NCBI GenBank assembly: GCA_038496675.1
Contig: CM076648.1
Coordinates: forward strand, 19,774,365 to 19,838,364
DNA: 64,000 nt
Direction of reading: 5' to 3'
Origin: Rachycentron canadum
Lineage: Eukaryota > Chordata > Actinopteri > Carangiformes > Rachycentridae
Below, piece by piece: positions 12,401 through 25,231 of this stretch. The notes below the pieces were generated by a model, which searched no databases, was not told where the DNA came from, and saw nothing but the letters and a program-made list of their open reading frames with translations. Position 1 is the first letter of the stretch. Each line of letters opens with the position of its first letter. The position numbers were made by a program, and so were the translations under genes.

Positions 12401-14925
12401 GACAGACTTTTTTCTGAACAACAATTCAGGCTCATATTCCAGTTTCTATTTTGATGGAAATAGACCCCGTGTGCATTGTTTGCACCTAGGGTACAAGATG
12501 AAAGAGTACTCCTCTCCAAACATTTTTCTCTTAATACAAACATGCATATGATCAGCAGACTTGACTGTTGTTTGGCAAAGATATAATGTCCTGAAAGCTT
12601 TCATGAAAGATAGCCAGCTTTGTAATCTCAGGGGAGTTTTTCCTCAAAGCATCTGCCCTCACATGCCCACAGAATACTTATCAAATCACACATGGTCCCT
12701 TTACAGTCAGCCCTGACAAAACAGTTGTTTTTTGTTATTATTATTCCCCCCATTTATAACCAGGGACTAGGGCACCACATCATACCATTACAAATGACAC
12801 ATAGTGGTGTTACAGGGATGTCCCAGCCTATAAATCAGATTCTCCAGATGTGAGCGGACAGGATTGTTTGGTATGTACGAAAAAAAAAAAAACTTATTCT
12901 TTCCAGTGAAAATGAAATGTAAAAAATAACCACTCTACTGTAAGTCAGACTGTGAATGAATTCCCAGTCTTCTGCTAAAATAATTAACTAATGGAAAACA
13001 TACTAGAAGTGGCCTCCTAAACAGCATTTAATCCTTTAAAAAGATGTGTAAAGACAGTTGCTATAAAACACAAGAGACGAGTCAGACAAGCAAGCAAGAC
13101 TCAGTAAGTTAGTCCTTTCTTGGGGGGCACTTGCACGTAGGAAATGTTGGAAGACGGAGGGGGGTTGACACAGAACAAAGATACCCTACCTGATTCAAAC
13201 TGGGGCTGTTGTTGTTGAAAGGGTGCTATGCAAATAAACCTGCCTGGCCCTAAGCCCATTCAAATGTACCGGCAACATTTACTGTTGCTTAGCTGGTGTT
13301 ATGTATGTTTGTGGTTGTGCCACTGTGTGTATTTGCAGGATATAAAATGTATTTAAACCTACAATAATCTCTCTTTTTTGGCCATTTGGAGCCAGCGTAA
13401 ACAAGTGGTGAATGCAACATTGGCCTATTATCAGTTTGAGTTAGTCGACAGGTATATACACTCGATTAATCAAATTGCCATATTCACCATCTCGTAGTTC
13501 TGCTTTTGATACCTACCACCTCCTGAAAGAAGTTTATGCTAAAGCTGCTAAATTATACAGTATCAGCAACTAGTCACTGTGTCCATCTGTTATTTGGTGC
13601 TGGTCAGGTAGTTGACTTTCTTAGAGCATTTTCTGCTTTCTGTTAAAACAGCTTTCTTAGAACAGTAAGAGTGAACTAGAAGAATGATAGTGCAGTCTGG
13701 ACCACTTCATAAAGCCAAAGGGAGCTTTAGGCTGGTGTTACAATTCCCTGTTGGTTAATTTCTAGGATAAAAATAGATTATAGCAACTTTAAAATAATCT
13801 ACATTTATAATATATATTTGGTTCAGGCTTAGTGAGATTTGGGCTCACTTATAATAATTCTACTGATAGCATTTGTTAAACCTTTCTGAGTAAGAGCAGT
13901 GGCCAAGAGGATGCATCAGATATAAGGATCAGGGATATGGCTGAGTATCTTGTGATGAATCTTTGAGGTAAAGAGCATATAAGCATGTAAGGTGACGTGC
14001 ATGAGGTCACTGAATCCATTTGAAATCACTGGTGAATAAAGTGCTCATTATATAGTTACTGGAATGACCAATGCGATGAAAGTTCTTGGCGGCTCTGTGG
14101 TGAAGAATGTACATTAAGAAAAAGCTGTGCCATTTTCATGTCATTTTATGACTGAAATAGGGTCTTAATAGTGAAAAGCCTCGTCTTTGGGGTTGTCTTT
14201 GCTTTGCCACTGCTCATCATTACAATACACAAGGTCCATCTCATTGGGAAATCAAATATTTTATCAGGCAGGGTGCTGCTAATATTCTGGCTGTATGATA
14301 ATGCATTTATAATAATTACATTTAATGAGTAATAATGAGTTTCTCTGCTTTCACACCTTTTTAAGGAATACTATTTAATGCATTAGGTGAACTTTTGTTC
14401 AAGGCCACAATTAAGGCACAAAATATTAAAATTAGTTTGTTAACTGAATGAGCTTTCACTCTTAAGTAAAATCCGACTGCACTAACTATCTCATAAAAGA
14501 TGTCCCATGTCTTCTCAGTATATTGAATAATCATTTAAATAATCTTTTAATCAAAATATTTAAAAAATTATGCATACCAGCTTCTAAATTGTTGTTGAAC
14601 TGTGAAAGGTGTTTTTCACCATTTCTGTTACATGGCATCATTTTTAAAATTAAATAATACTATAATTCTTTCACCTTTGTAAGCAAACCAATTAAATGAG
14701 AAAATAAGGCGGACGATTAAACCCAGATTGCTCTGCTTTAGATGATCTGCTATTGATAGTTTCTTTGCCAAAGTGTCCCGTGCTGATGCTACAACAGTGG
14801 CTCTGTTTCTGCATCCATGTCAGGTTCCCTTTTTTAGGACAAAGTCTCCAATTATCATGAGCTCTGAAACCTTTACTGCCTTCACAAAATGTGAAGAGGC
14901 AGGTCAGAATCCTTTGAGATCTGCG

Positions 14926-14974
<49 letters not shown>

Positions 14975-15596
14975 CTTTCTCCTTTGCAATCAAGAGGTGC
15001 ATATGAGTTGCAGCATCTTGATTAGACATACTTTATTACTAATTCTCAGCACCAACACAGAGTTTCCTCAAACATCAAACCTGAATCTAATATATAAAAT
15101 GCAGACGTGTCAAGAGTTTCAACAAGCGCTCCACTAAGGTGAGGTACGTGATGTAATTTACTATGAATTTGTTGTCATTTTTGTTTTAACAGAACAGGAA
15201 AGAACAAAAAAGAAACATGTCGTTAGCCAGCGGCTCTGTGAGTAAAAACTTTGTGCTGATGACAGAGATGTCAGAAAAGGCCAGCCAGACTACTTCAAGC
15301 TGGACACAAAGGCCACAAGTACACAAACAGCTGCTCACAACAACGGTGCACAAAAGAGGGCATCTCTAAAGTCGCAATGGCTTAAATCTTGAAGCAGAGC
15401 AGAGGGACATAGTCTGTTCTACACCTGATAGCCAATAGCATGAGGATGATGCTACAATGAGCAAGTGATTGCAAAACCTAAAAATAATAAATGAAGAGTG
15501 GGAAAAATGAATGGCATCAGTCATTGATACACTCACTAGACACTAGTGTCAAATATCTAGGTTAGTAGTGTTGTGATGAGTGTTGTTGTACAGTTT
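9401..15596. other. intergenic DNA, no gene recognised
   Basis: Contains homopolymer runs (T near 9472-9489, A near 10140-10158, A near 10357-10374, T near 11453-11469) that may be tails of unrecognised retroposons, and a compound microsatellite at 14923-14972. No frame resembles a known protein. Confidence 0.5.
14923..14972. repeat. compound (GC)6(AC)19 microsatellite
   Basis: An uninterrupted GC dinucleotide block runs directly into AC repeats. Frames reading TH or VC repeats through it are artefacts. Alternating purine-pyrimidine tracts of this kind favour Z-DNA in vitro. Confidence 0.98.
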
Positions 15597-15925
15597 TAAC
15601 TGACACTTTCAGCAGGATAATAGAGTGTCAGAAAGCAGCCTTCATATCGAGATGATTTGCTGAAGTTAAAGGAGAGTGGCTTCAGTTCAGTCAAATGCTA
15701 TGCACAGTCACCAGACTTCAACACAGCAGAGCAACCTTTAAGTGAGTAAGAGCAAATATTGTTGCAGCATGAATATCTGGCAAATCTGCAAGAACTCCAT
15801 GATACTGACAAGTCAGCAGGGTCCACAATTTCCTGTGTTGAATCTGCCCCTGAATTCGGTCTGTCCTTGACGGCAATATCCTAGCCAGTCCTAGACAGGT
15901 GTACCCAATCAAGGGGTGACAGAGC
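15597..15925 (+). mobile_element. degenerate 3' part of a Tc1/mariner-like element
   Basis: The order of motifs matches the 3' half of a common fish Tc1-like element: TTTCAGCAGGATAAT (QQDN block) at about 15607, CACAGTCACCAGACTTCAAC (the SPDLN block, here SPDFN) at about 15705, AATCTGCAAGAACTCCATGA at about 15783, and GTGTACCCAATCAAGGGGTG at about 15900, which resembles the terminal inverted repeat. Many substitutions and small indels destroy the frame. Identification is by remembered consensus pattern, not by search. Confidence 0.7.
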
Positions 15926-16109
15926 GCCTGCTGAAGAAGTGCTTGAGACAAAAAAAAGGCAGAAATCTTTATAGATGAATGCACATTGGTCAAAGACGTT
16001 TTAGAAAGAGCTGCCAGATTTGAGAAGTTTCAATTCATTTCCTTTTAGAGACTTAAAATACAGTGAGTATAAACTAAGACACAAGAGAAAGTGATGAAGA
16101 GAGCAGAAG

Positions 16110-16110
<1 letters not shown>

Positions 16111-16164
<54 letters not shown>
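16111..16164. repeat. (CA)27 microsatellite
   Basis: 54 bases of uninterrupted CA dinucleotide. Confidence 0.99.
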
Positions 16165-16166
<2 letters not shown>

Positions 16167-16983
16167 GTATTATTAGAAAATAACCCTAATCTGTGGTTTT
16201 TATATTAAACTTCTGTTTATCAACGAGAAGTAAATGGGGAGAAGATCTACACTAGGTTATTGCTTTCCTCCACAGATAATATTCCAATATTCCATTGTAT
16301 TCAAACCTGGTCTGTCATGGTGTCAGACATGATTATTATTATGTTTTACGACATGATTTTTGTGGCCAAACGAATTTACGGTAACTACATTATAGCTTTA
16401 TCTCTAGCTTTATCGATAGAAATTTTGAAAAAGTAATGATACTATAAGTCAAAGCCATCTTAATGTCATCTGTTGTGAGTTTTGTTTCTTTTTGGCAAAT
16501 GAATTAGAGTCAAATATGAGTGTAGGGAAGTGGAGACAGAGTCTGTGACTGTAACAGTACAAAAAGTTAGAATTCATGGCTCGTGAAAAGGCAACCAGAT
16601 AAACTGATAACAGAAAGATCCACTAGACCCAACAGCTGTCATTACAATATTATTATATTTGCGTTATGAACACAATATCAGTTATAATCAATTCCAGTAT
16701 GTGCAATACCTCACTTTAAATGACGAACCAATCTAATCCACTTTATATTTTTTAGTTGCTGCTGTAATGGGTCAGTTTAGCATGTTAACATACATGGGGT
16801 AAAGTGGATAAAATATTAGAAACAAATTATTGATGTAACAATTCAAAAGCTATAATCAGCTATGCAGTGTCACAATTTCCCTTTGTGATGAATAAATGTT
16901 AAGATTCATAAAGTTCTATTATCTAGTAAATCTTAGAAATTAAAACCCTTATGAAGGTAGCATTTGACCTAAAAGCTGGTCAA

Positions 16984-17002
16984 TTATATATATATATATA
17001 TT
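16984..17002. repeat. short TA dinucleotide tract
   Basis: Alternating T and A over 19 bases in AT-rich DNA. Confidence 0.9.
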
Positions 17003-20000
17003 ATAAACAGTTTAAAAATCTGTAGACACTGTAACTGTAACAAGACAATGTAACTGTTTTCAAGAGCTGATGTGTGATTGTTGTTACCTGGCTGTGCACC
17101 CCACTACATTGACATGAAATTTATTTTGCACATTCCCACTCCAAAGAGATGGACGTCTATCCAATGGGGTGACACTGTGACCTTTCCTTTAATGCCACTG
17201 TCTGGCTGAGACAGCTTCAAAGATGATTACATGATTGACCATTTGCTCAGTCAATTGACTGCATTTGCTTGGGACATTCAAAAGGACCACATTCTTAAGT
17301 TTGGTGACCCCATGATCTTTTCTGTAGTGCCACCATTATATCACAAAGCCTCTCTCTTATCCTATTTTTTTCAACACACATTAGCTGTGCAATGAAAATG
17401 AACCATGCAGAAACAACTGTACAGACAATAGCCCTAATGAATTTGTCCTCTCTCTGCTGAGACAAAAGAGAAATCACTCCCAGGAAAAATGCTGAACAGC
17501 CACTGTGTAAGCCCATGTCATCAACTTGAAGTCTAAGCATTGGTCTTTTCATCACAATATAACACTAGATCATAATCTGTCAGATGAAGCAGAGCTGCAG
17601 TGCAAGATGTCACACTTGACTGCACAACATGCAGATGAGTTTTACACACATGCTGGAGACGGGGAAGAGAGACGGGAATGTAGGCTGATGGTAACAAATC
17701 AATATTTTACCATTAACATGGCATCATTTCTACAAGCTGCACTTACGCTCTGCTGGTTTATGTGGGATCTGAAGTCCAATAATAATAATACAGAATAGCT
17801 GCTAATTTATACAATACACACAGTATTAAAGCATGTAGATAAAATTTAAATGCCTCAGTCTGCTGTTATGTTGCAGTCAGTCTTGATAGATATACAGCAT
17901 TTGTATCAAAATGGTTTTGTGGGGCCCAGTGCACAGTACTTTACTTTAGGGCTTAACTGCAACTAACAGTTATCAGTTGTCAGCAGATAAATAATCAGCC
18001 TGATTATTTTTGTTTGGTCTATAAAAAGTCTGAAAAACAAAGAAACATACTGGCATCTTTACATCCTGTTTTATCCAGTTATAAAACTCAAATATTCAAT
18101 TTACTATCACACAAGACAAACAAAAGTGGCAAAGCCACGAGTTGGTATAATTGGCATTTTCCCTTAAAAAAATACTTTAACAATTTCTTTTACCAAAAGC
18201 TGCTCATCATTTTCCTGTTGACGGACTAAATCAATCAGGTAATTAATTCTTTCAGCTCCTTTTCAAGGTCCCATCTTGCTCTTAAATATCTCAATCAGAG
18301 CAAAATATTACTAAAAACAACTTTAAAGTCTGCCAGTGAATTAATATTATTCCACCTGTCACAACACAAGTCATCTTGTTTTAGAATCATTTCTCTATCT
18401 GCTTTTCGTGCCTTGTTTCAAGCTGCTAACACAAATTTCTATTACAACAAGCAAAACTGCACAGTGAAGAAGAGAAATTACTTCACAGACTTTAATATGA
18501 GGATAATACCAGTCTGAATAAAGTCTTTTTCATAAAAAATATTTCACCTAATTCTGATAAAATTCATAATTTTAGCTCAGTATTACCTGCGTGGTTCAAT
18601 TTCAATTTAATTTACTTCTTGTAATAGAGCTCTGCACTGAGGAAGAATAACAGTGTTACTGTGGTTTCATGATTTTCAGCTGAAAATATAGGGACTTGGC
18701 AGCATGAGCTCAGCCTCCTGAAAATAAAGTAGGCTGTGCTGTATTTCAAGCCACATTATGCCTCTGCCTGGCTGTCAGGCTGGGGGGGAACGTCTTTGGT
18801 TACTTCGGTCCTGTCCCTGTCCCTGTCAGGGTTTTCATCTCATATGGTATATCATCTTCACATCTCATTTCATGGCACTGGAAAACTGAAGTCAACTCAG
18901 AGGAGCAGGAGAGCAGTCCTCAAGTGTGCAGTGAAATTCTCAAATGTAGGTGCAGTCATGACATTGTCACATTGGATTTAGCAGTGGAGGAGCACAACAC
19001 AGCTGAAGGTTGTCAGATTTGTCTGTAGAGAATGAATTTCCATGGTCATTTCTAATGAGAGGAAAGAGATAGAGCTCTTCTCCCAAATTCATGATTTCAT
19101 TTAGTTTATTCACACTTAAATTCATGTGTGTCAGTTATAAAAACTTGGTGATTAAATGGGAATCAAAAAAACTGCTGATAGCTCTAACTGCAATTGTCAG
19201 CATATAAATTTATTTCCATCCCAACAGGGGGTGTTTCAGAATAATGAGTCTCTTCAATCTTGGCTACCAGATGTGTAAGCCACTTAATTATTCTTCCAAC
19301 AGAATTTTAGATATTGAGATGGAGCAAGAAATTTGCATCAAAAACAGTTGTAACCTCAAGTAAATGGGCAATTAAGGAAAAAAAATGTAAAAATATAAGT
19401 TTCTTTATGTATAACAACTTTAATTTCAGGGCTGTTGGTATCTAATATTACTACAAATTAGAATTTATTTACATTTTTTTATTATATTCTAGCAAGTTAA
19501 ATAAAATTTGCATGAAACCTAGGAGAGTTGCTCAAGTACCAGAACATAGTGTTTATGCCCCATAGCACAGCAAGTTCAATCAATCAATGTGCAATTTACT
19601 GTCAGTGGGGGACTATTCAGCAAAGCCCTCAACTATGTACTGTATTTCTGTAAAATGGCTGTTTTCATGAAATTTTGATTATTGCAATTGCTGCAGTGCA
19701 TAATTGCCATTTGACCAGTCTCAGACACAGGCACTAGGCAAATCAACAGAGCATGCTATACATTTAAATACATGGCTGCAGGTCACTGTGCAAGGCAGAC
19801 ACTCAGCCAAACAGACATTCAGCCCACTCAAACCAGCTAAAAACAACCAACCCCTCTTTCAGCTGGACTTGGAAAGCTTGCTTGTTTATTCATTCATTCA
19901 TTCTCCTCAGAAACATTCGTTTCTAGACAAGATATGTCATAATGATCTAACATGGTTGACCAATTCCAAAGAATTAGAAAAATGTTTTTGTTTTGTTTTT

Positions 20001-20514
20001 TTTTAAAAAACCAAATTTCCAAGAAACAACCATTGCAGCCCTAAGTATGCCATAATTAATTTAACTAAAGCTAAAGCAAGGGTTTGATTCACTATTGTAA
20101 ACATTTGGCGTTGCTGAAAACATACTATACCTTTAAATATTTCACCATTAGCTAAACACCATTTGTAGAAATTGAAAATCACACATACTAATGTTCGGGG
20201 GGAAACTGTGAATGGCCATAAATGTGCATTTGTTCAAACAGACAACTCACAGGATATGAGTGTGGAGTTGTTGTGCAGATACAAAATAAGTAGACTTGAT
20301 ATTTGGCATATATAGTTAGACACCGTCATTATCCAAAAATACCAAGCTCAATACAAAATTAGAGGAAAAGCCTGACAGAATTAGTGGAGAAACACAAATG
20401 ATGCAAATGCTTCCACAAAGGTGCATTCATTGCATCATGTGTGATGAAGAAATTAACATTCAATCATATTCTGTAGTATTGTGTACAAAAATACTGAGAA
20501 GGCCCAGTTTCTGG

Positions 20515-20905
20515 TTTGATGGCAAGAGATAAAAATCTATGTGACTTTAGAAGAGGCGTCATTGTTGAGGCATGGATGGTTAGGAGCTTCCTTCACACTG
20601 CTCTCAACTGGCCAGTCTTTAAATAGGAACAGAGACTTAAGTGACAAGTCTTGTGCATTTACATGCATGAGAAAGACTTCTGTAACAATAACCAGAAATT
20701 GTGGTCAAAATGACATATGTGAATCATTTGGTAGATTTTGGATCAATGTATTAATACAGACCTCCAACACTAACATCAAAACATCGGAATATCTTTGGAA
20801 GAAAGTTGTTCATCCTTCCGGTAATCTAGAGACTTGTTCAGTCAATACCAAGGCACATGCTGTTCTAACAGCACAGGGTGGCATAACGCCTTACCAAGAC
20901 AGTTT
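20515..20905 (+). mobile_element. internally deleted Tc1-like transposon remnant
   Basis: The left part, GACTTTAGAAGAGGCGTCAT near 20542, resembles the N-terminal helix-turn-helix region of a Tc1-like transposase gene. The right part, from about 20780 (ACATCGGAATATCTTTGGAA, then AAGGCACATGCTGTTCTAAC, then ACAGGGTGGCATAACGCCTTA), resembles the extreme C-terminus and 3' end of the same class. The catalytic core expected between them, several hundred bases, is absent. An open frame of 141 codons over 20541-20966 does not follow transposase order throughout and is not a gene. Confidence 0.6.
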
Positions 20906-20925
20906 TTTTCCCTTTAATGGCTTCA

Positions 20926-20996
20926 TATTTATCCACCTTGCTTCACTAGACAGTGAAGACAGGTAGTACTGTCTATTGAGGCAAGATGGATAAATA
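20926..20996. repeat. imperfect inverted repeat (29-bp arms, 13-base loop)
   Basis: Left arm 20926-20954 and right arm 20968-20996 are reverse complements at 26 of 29 positions. It abuts the Tc1-like remnant just to its left, so it may be a terminal hairpin of a small element. No function can be assigned. Confidence 0.85.
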
Positions 20997-21903
20997 TAAA
21001 TCCTAAAACCCATCTGATACACAGCAGGCTAATGCACACCAGCTCAACAGAAGATAATTATTCACTTAGGCATATCAAAAAAAAAAAAAAAAAATCACAG
21101 CTCATGGCTTAGAGCAGACAACCTCTTCACGTGAAATGTTATGTTGTGTTGATAGGAAGCAGATGACCATCAGAACATGGATATAAGCTACAGGCTGACA
21201 AAGAGTGCAGCTGCGTGAAGCAGCAGTGTAAGAGCAGGAGCTCAGTAATTTAGATGCAATTACGATATGAACAACAGTAAAGCAAACTGTCACATAAATG
21301 CATTCCTTTGAATTGGAATATTTATCTAATGTGTAGCTGACTATGATGTGTGTAGAGAAATGTGAATTACTCTCTGGCGGGTGTGACAAAAGCCAATATT
21401 ACAGAGATATTTCTGTTAATCTGTCCCTAAGGCCAATTTACAATACAATCTAACCTTTTAAAGAGAGACCCAAGTTTTCAGTGAGCTAATCATAAATCCT
21501 CCAAAAACAATATAATCCAATGACAAACCTATTCAGCACACTAACACATTACTTCACATAAATGCCATATCCACAAATAAGATCTTAATTAAATTAAAAC
21601 AGCAAGAGACATTTATACCTTGATGTTAGCACCAAAACAAGCCTGCTTACCTTGGTGCAGCGAATTGAGGAGTCCTTATGTCTCAGTACTGGATAGTCTC
21701 TGTGAAAACGTCGAAGACATCCAAAACTGTATTAAAAAAAAAAAAAAAGACCTTTAAGTCCAACGAAAAGAAAACCTTAAGGGCAAGGAGCAGGCAGAAA
21801 CATTTTCCCTCTTCAAGTCATCCTGGGGCGACTTCATTGGCTTCTTCGGGAAGCTCCCATGAACAACAGGTGTATCCGCCAGGTGTTTCAAACCTGCTGT
21901 GAC
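20997..21903. other. intergenic DNA, no gene recognised
   Basis: A-runs lie at about 21078-21094 and 21733-21748. The segment 21755-21900 is less AT-rich than its surroundings but shows no recognisable protein. Confidence 0.45.
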
Positions 21904-22440
21904 CATAGACTGTAAATAAAGGTGGACGTGGCTTCCTTGACGCGCAGTTAGTGACGTCATCGCCCCTTTCCGCCTAACGGCTAATCCAAAAACGCGCGAT
22001 GGTGTTGAATTAAAATATAGTTTCACTCCCATTACAGCTGTTTCCTTCTCTCCTCGGTGGTTACAGTTTGGATAAAAAGACATGGTAAAGTTAGGTCAAA
22101 GTAACAGGCCTCGACACAAGACTTGGTTTATTAAATGTAGCAAGCATTAGCTCCAGTTAGCATCGTTAGCATCTCGGTCCAAGGCTAATTAATTTGTCGG
22201 CTAACAATCCAGGTATGGCGAGCACGGACACCCATAACTGCTAATCAGTGCTAACATACAAATAAAATAATACTGGAATTTCACTCACCGCAAAATCCAG
22301 GAGCACGGACTTCCTCAGTCTGTTAACTACACAGCGAGACATATTTTTAGCCCAATATTTGCATTAAAAAAATCCTCCAAAAGATTACAACACAGACATT
22401 GAAGAGAGGCGATGAAAGCGGCCACGCCCAGAAACAGCAG
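21904..22440. repeat. MITE-like dispersed repeat, one end recognised
   Basis: The 23 bases from 21904 (CATAGACTGTAAATAAAGG...) match, in reverse complement, 52515-52537 at 20 of 23 positions, showing a repeated end in this window. The motif resembles the terminus of a very common fish repeat. Internal sequence is rich in GTTAGC/GCTAA words typical of such elements. The other end is not seen and may lie in the adjacent assembly gap; the right boundary given is approximate. Confidence 0.5.
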
Positions 22441-22540
22441 CCTTACATATAGTGACGTTTATCTATTTTTGATGTTACTGCAAAACAACTGGGAGCCAAT
22501 CCACACTGGTGGGAGAAAAAGTTGTTATAATAAAAAAAAT

Positions 22541-22986
22541 ATATATATATATNNNNNNNNNNNNNNNNNNNNNNNNNNNNNNNNNNNNNNNNNNNNNNNN
22601 NNNNNNNNNNNNNNNNNNNNNNNNNNNNNNNNNNNNNNNNNNNNNNNNNNNNNNNNNNNNNNNNNNNNNNNNNNNNNNNNNNNNNNNNNNNNNNNNNNNN
22701 NNNNNNNNNNNNNNNNNNNNNNNNNNNNNNNNNNNNNNNNNNNNNNNNNNNNNNNNNNNNNNNNNNNNNNNNNNNNNNNNNNNNNNNNNNNNNNNNNNNN
22801 NNNNNNNNNNNNNNNNNNNNNNNNNNNNNNNNNNNNNNNNNNNNNNNNNNNNNNNNNNNNNNNNNNNNNNNNNNNNNNNNNNNNNNNNNNNNNNNNNNNN
22901 NNNNNNNNNNNNNNNNNNNNNNNNNNNNNNNNNNNNNNNNNNNNNNNNNNATGTATAGATGTCTATATATATATATATATATATAT
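22541..22986. other. assembly gap flanked by AT dinucleotide repeats
   Basis: 398 unresolved bases (22553-22950) sit between an AT tract ending at 22552 and another at about 22965-22986. The missing sequence is probably an extended AT microsatellite or a repeat that could not be assembled; the true length may differ. Open frames drawn through the Ns are meaningless. Confidence 0.99.
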
Positions 22987-23716
22987 GATTTATATTAATA
23001 ATAGTGAAACCATGACTTATCGTGATGCGTTGCTTGTTCAGTAATAAAATAGTAGCTGTCACAGACCCATTACAATCATGGTTTCTAGTTATAGTTTTTC
23101 TTAATTGCCCATTTGACATAAAAACATTTTTGAAATTCATGGTTTATCAAAGACAAAAATTCTATTTCTGCTCACAAGTTATTCGATTTGATATTTTTTT
23201 TCCCAAAAAGTAAGTGCAGTGCTTTCTGGGTAATCCTAATTTGTCCAATGATGTCGCTCCTGACGTTTTGGAATAAATCGCGTGAGTGAACATCATTTTT
23301 TTTTTCTCAACCTCTTAGCAAGAAGCTAGTTCTTCAACTAATGGATAATGCGGTTAGCACCACAGTGTTGAACAAAGAATAAACAAATAAGCAGTGCTAA
23401 GACAAGAATGGATAGAAGTGAGCAGGAAGATTTTATTGCTGAACTGGCGACAATAGACAAGTTTCTTCAAGTTCATCAAATGCTAGCACTGTAGAGGTGC
23501 AGCCGGATGCTAACGTTAGCCGAGTTGGCTATAGTCTCCATAGGCAACGGCAGAGCAGGAACTTGGAGCAGTGTCGTTATTGATTTTGCTGAGCGCGGGA
23601 CCAGGCGCTGAACTTCTAATGAGTGAGTACAGGTTTCTGTTTATGGCTCAGTGACTTATTTTCATAGCAGCATCATTTTTACCTCTCACATGTTGGAAAA
23701 TGCGCATCTGCTGTAA

Positions 23717-23732
23717 TGTGTGTGTGTGTGTG
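23717..23732. repeat. short (TG)8 tract
   Basis: Uninterrupted TG dinucleotides over 16 bases. Confidence 0.9.
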
Positions 23733-25208
23733 ATAACACGTAGTCGCTGTGTCATTAATCATGAATGATATTTTCTATAAATGTAAGTCTGTGATCAGGT
23801 GCTGTCATCCATTCATTCTTACTGTGTAGACCTATAATGACTGGTGCTTTTCTAGATGGTTATTTCATGTATGCTGACTGACACACAGTGTAAGCCACCT
23901 TTGTGTTGATTTGTTGGTGTTGGCTGGGTAAAGCTATTTCACATATTTTATAGTTGATGTGGTGGTTTGAGTCTAGAACAGGGTGTTGGAGTAGAATTGA
24001 TAAATTTGATGCTGTCCGATGTGCTGATCCAAGGCGGGTTTAGCTGATGAGAGTAACATGGTGAGCATCTCCATGGTGACATAGCCATTGTCCAGTGTTC
24101 TGTTGGGGCTGGGCACATGAAAAATATTTGCACAGGGCCCTATGACAGTCATGTTACTCTACTGATGCAACCTATTCATGCATACAAAATACTTTTTCCA
24201 AATCCATGTTTGTAATTTCTGTTTTTCACACATGCCTGGAAGACGGCATTTGTTCTGGAGGTGACATTGCAGGACATTTGTGCTGTTGAGTTGGACTTTT
24301 TTTCTACTGTTGTATAAGAGACACCTCTGAAACTGTAACTGCAAACAGGGTTGATTATTAGTGTTATCATGAATATTTAATCCTTGAGCCTAGACAATGT
24401 ATTTTTTGTGTGTGTCTTAAAACGCAGAAGTAACAGAAGCTATGCCTACTCGTGTAGACTACATATTAGTTAAACTTTACTCTTTAACATAAAATGAGTA
24501 AAGATCACCCCCACAGGAAGTCTCGCCGTTGTAAAAACCTGTTTTGTGAAGTAGTAATCCAGTCCCAGAGGACTGAGGACTGGAAGATGGAATGAAAATT
24601 GTCAGCCTTTATTCACACAAATTTTTAGCACAAATTTTAATTTCCATTAACTGACCTTTTCAACTCTCAGGCGAACCACTTCCAAAAGGAACACTGAATA
24701 GTTTCTTAAAAAGCCAGAGACAGCAGAAAAAAGGACATGACTGCCTTTAATCCTCACAATATCCTGCTTAGTGGGTTATATAAATGTTAACTCTTCACCA
24801 TTATGTTGAGATAATGGCATATTTTTAAGGGCACTACAAGGTTGCAAACTGGGGACATATTGTGTAGTCAGTGGGGCAGAATAGTTTCCAATATAGACTC
24901 AAAGAGTATTTTGGTCTTCAGGTTATCACATATTTTATACAGAGCCAGAAAGGTGTCATGGAGAAATAAAGATTTAACTGTGCAACATTTAATAATTCAT
25001 ACTCTGTTTAGTTTAACGTATCACCTTCATGACATTAGTCTTGAGGTTTTACTTTATTTTTCGCAATTGTGGCACAATGTTGTATTATCTTTGAGATCCC
25101 CTCTGCAATATATCTGCTTTGCTTGGTATTCAAATATCCATGGTTTTAATTTGTCTGACATGCTCTTGGTGCTGACAAGTTATGTATGTGCATGTGTGAA
25201 TGCACGTC

Positions 25209-25231
25209 TGTGTGTGTGTGTGTGTGTGTGT
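25209..25231. repeat. TG dinucleotide microsatellite
   Basis: About 23 bases of uninterrupted TG. Confidence 0.95.

Larger units (their letters stand above)
15926..20514. other. intergenic DNA, no gene recognised
   Basis: Contains a (CA)27 microsatellite and a short TA tract. The segment 17160-17340 (words such as GGTGACACTGTGACCTTTCCTTTAATGCCACTG) resembles a dispersed teleost repeat, also seen more clearly in kcnq1 intron 1. No protein-like frame is visible. Confidence 0.5.

Noticed and set aside
22412..23140. Long frames on both strands across 22412-23140
   Set aside because: They run through 398 unresolved bases and AT repeats, so they are artefacts.
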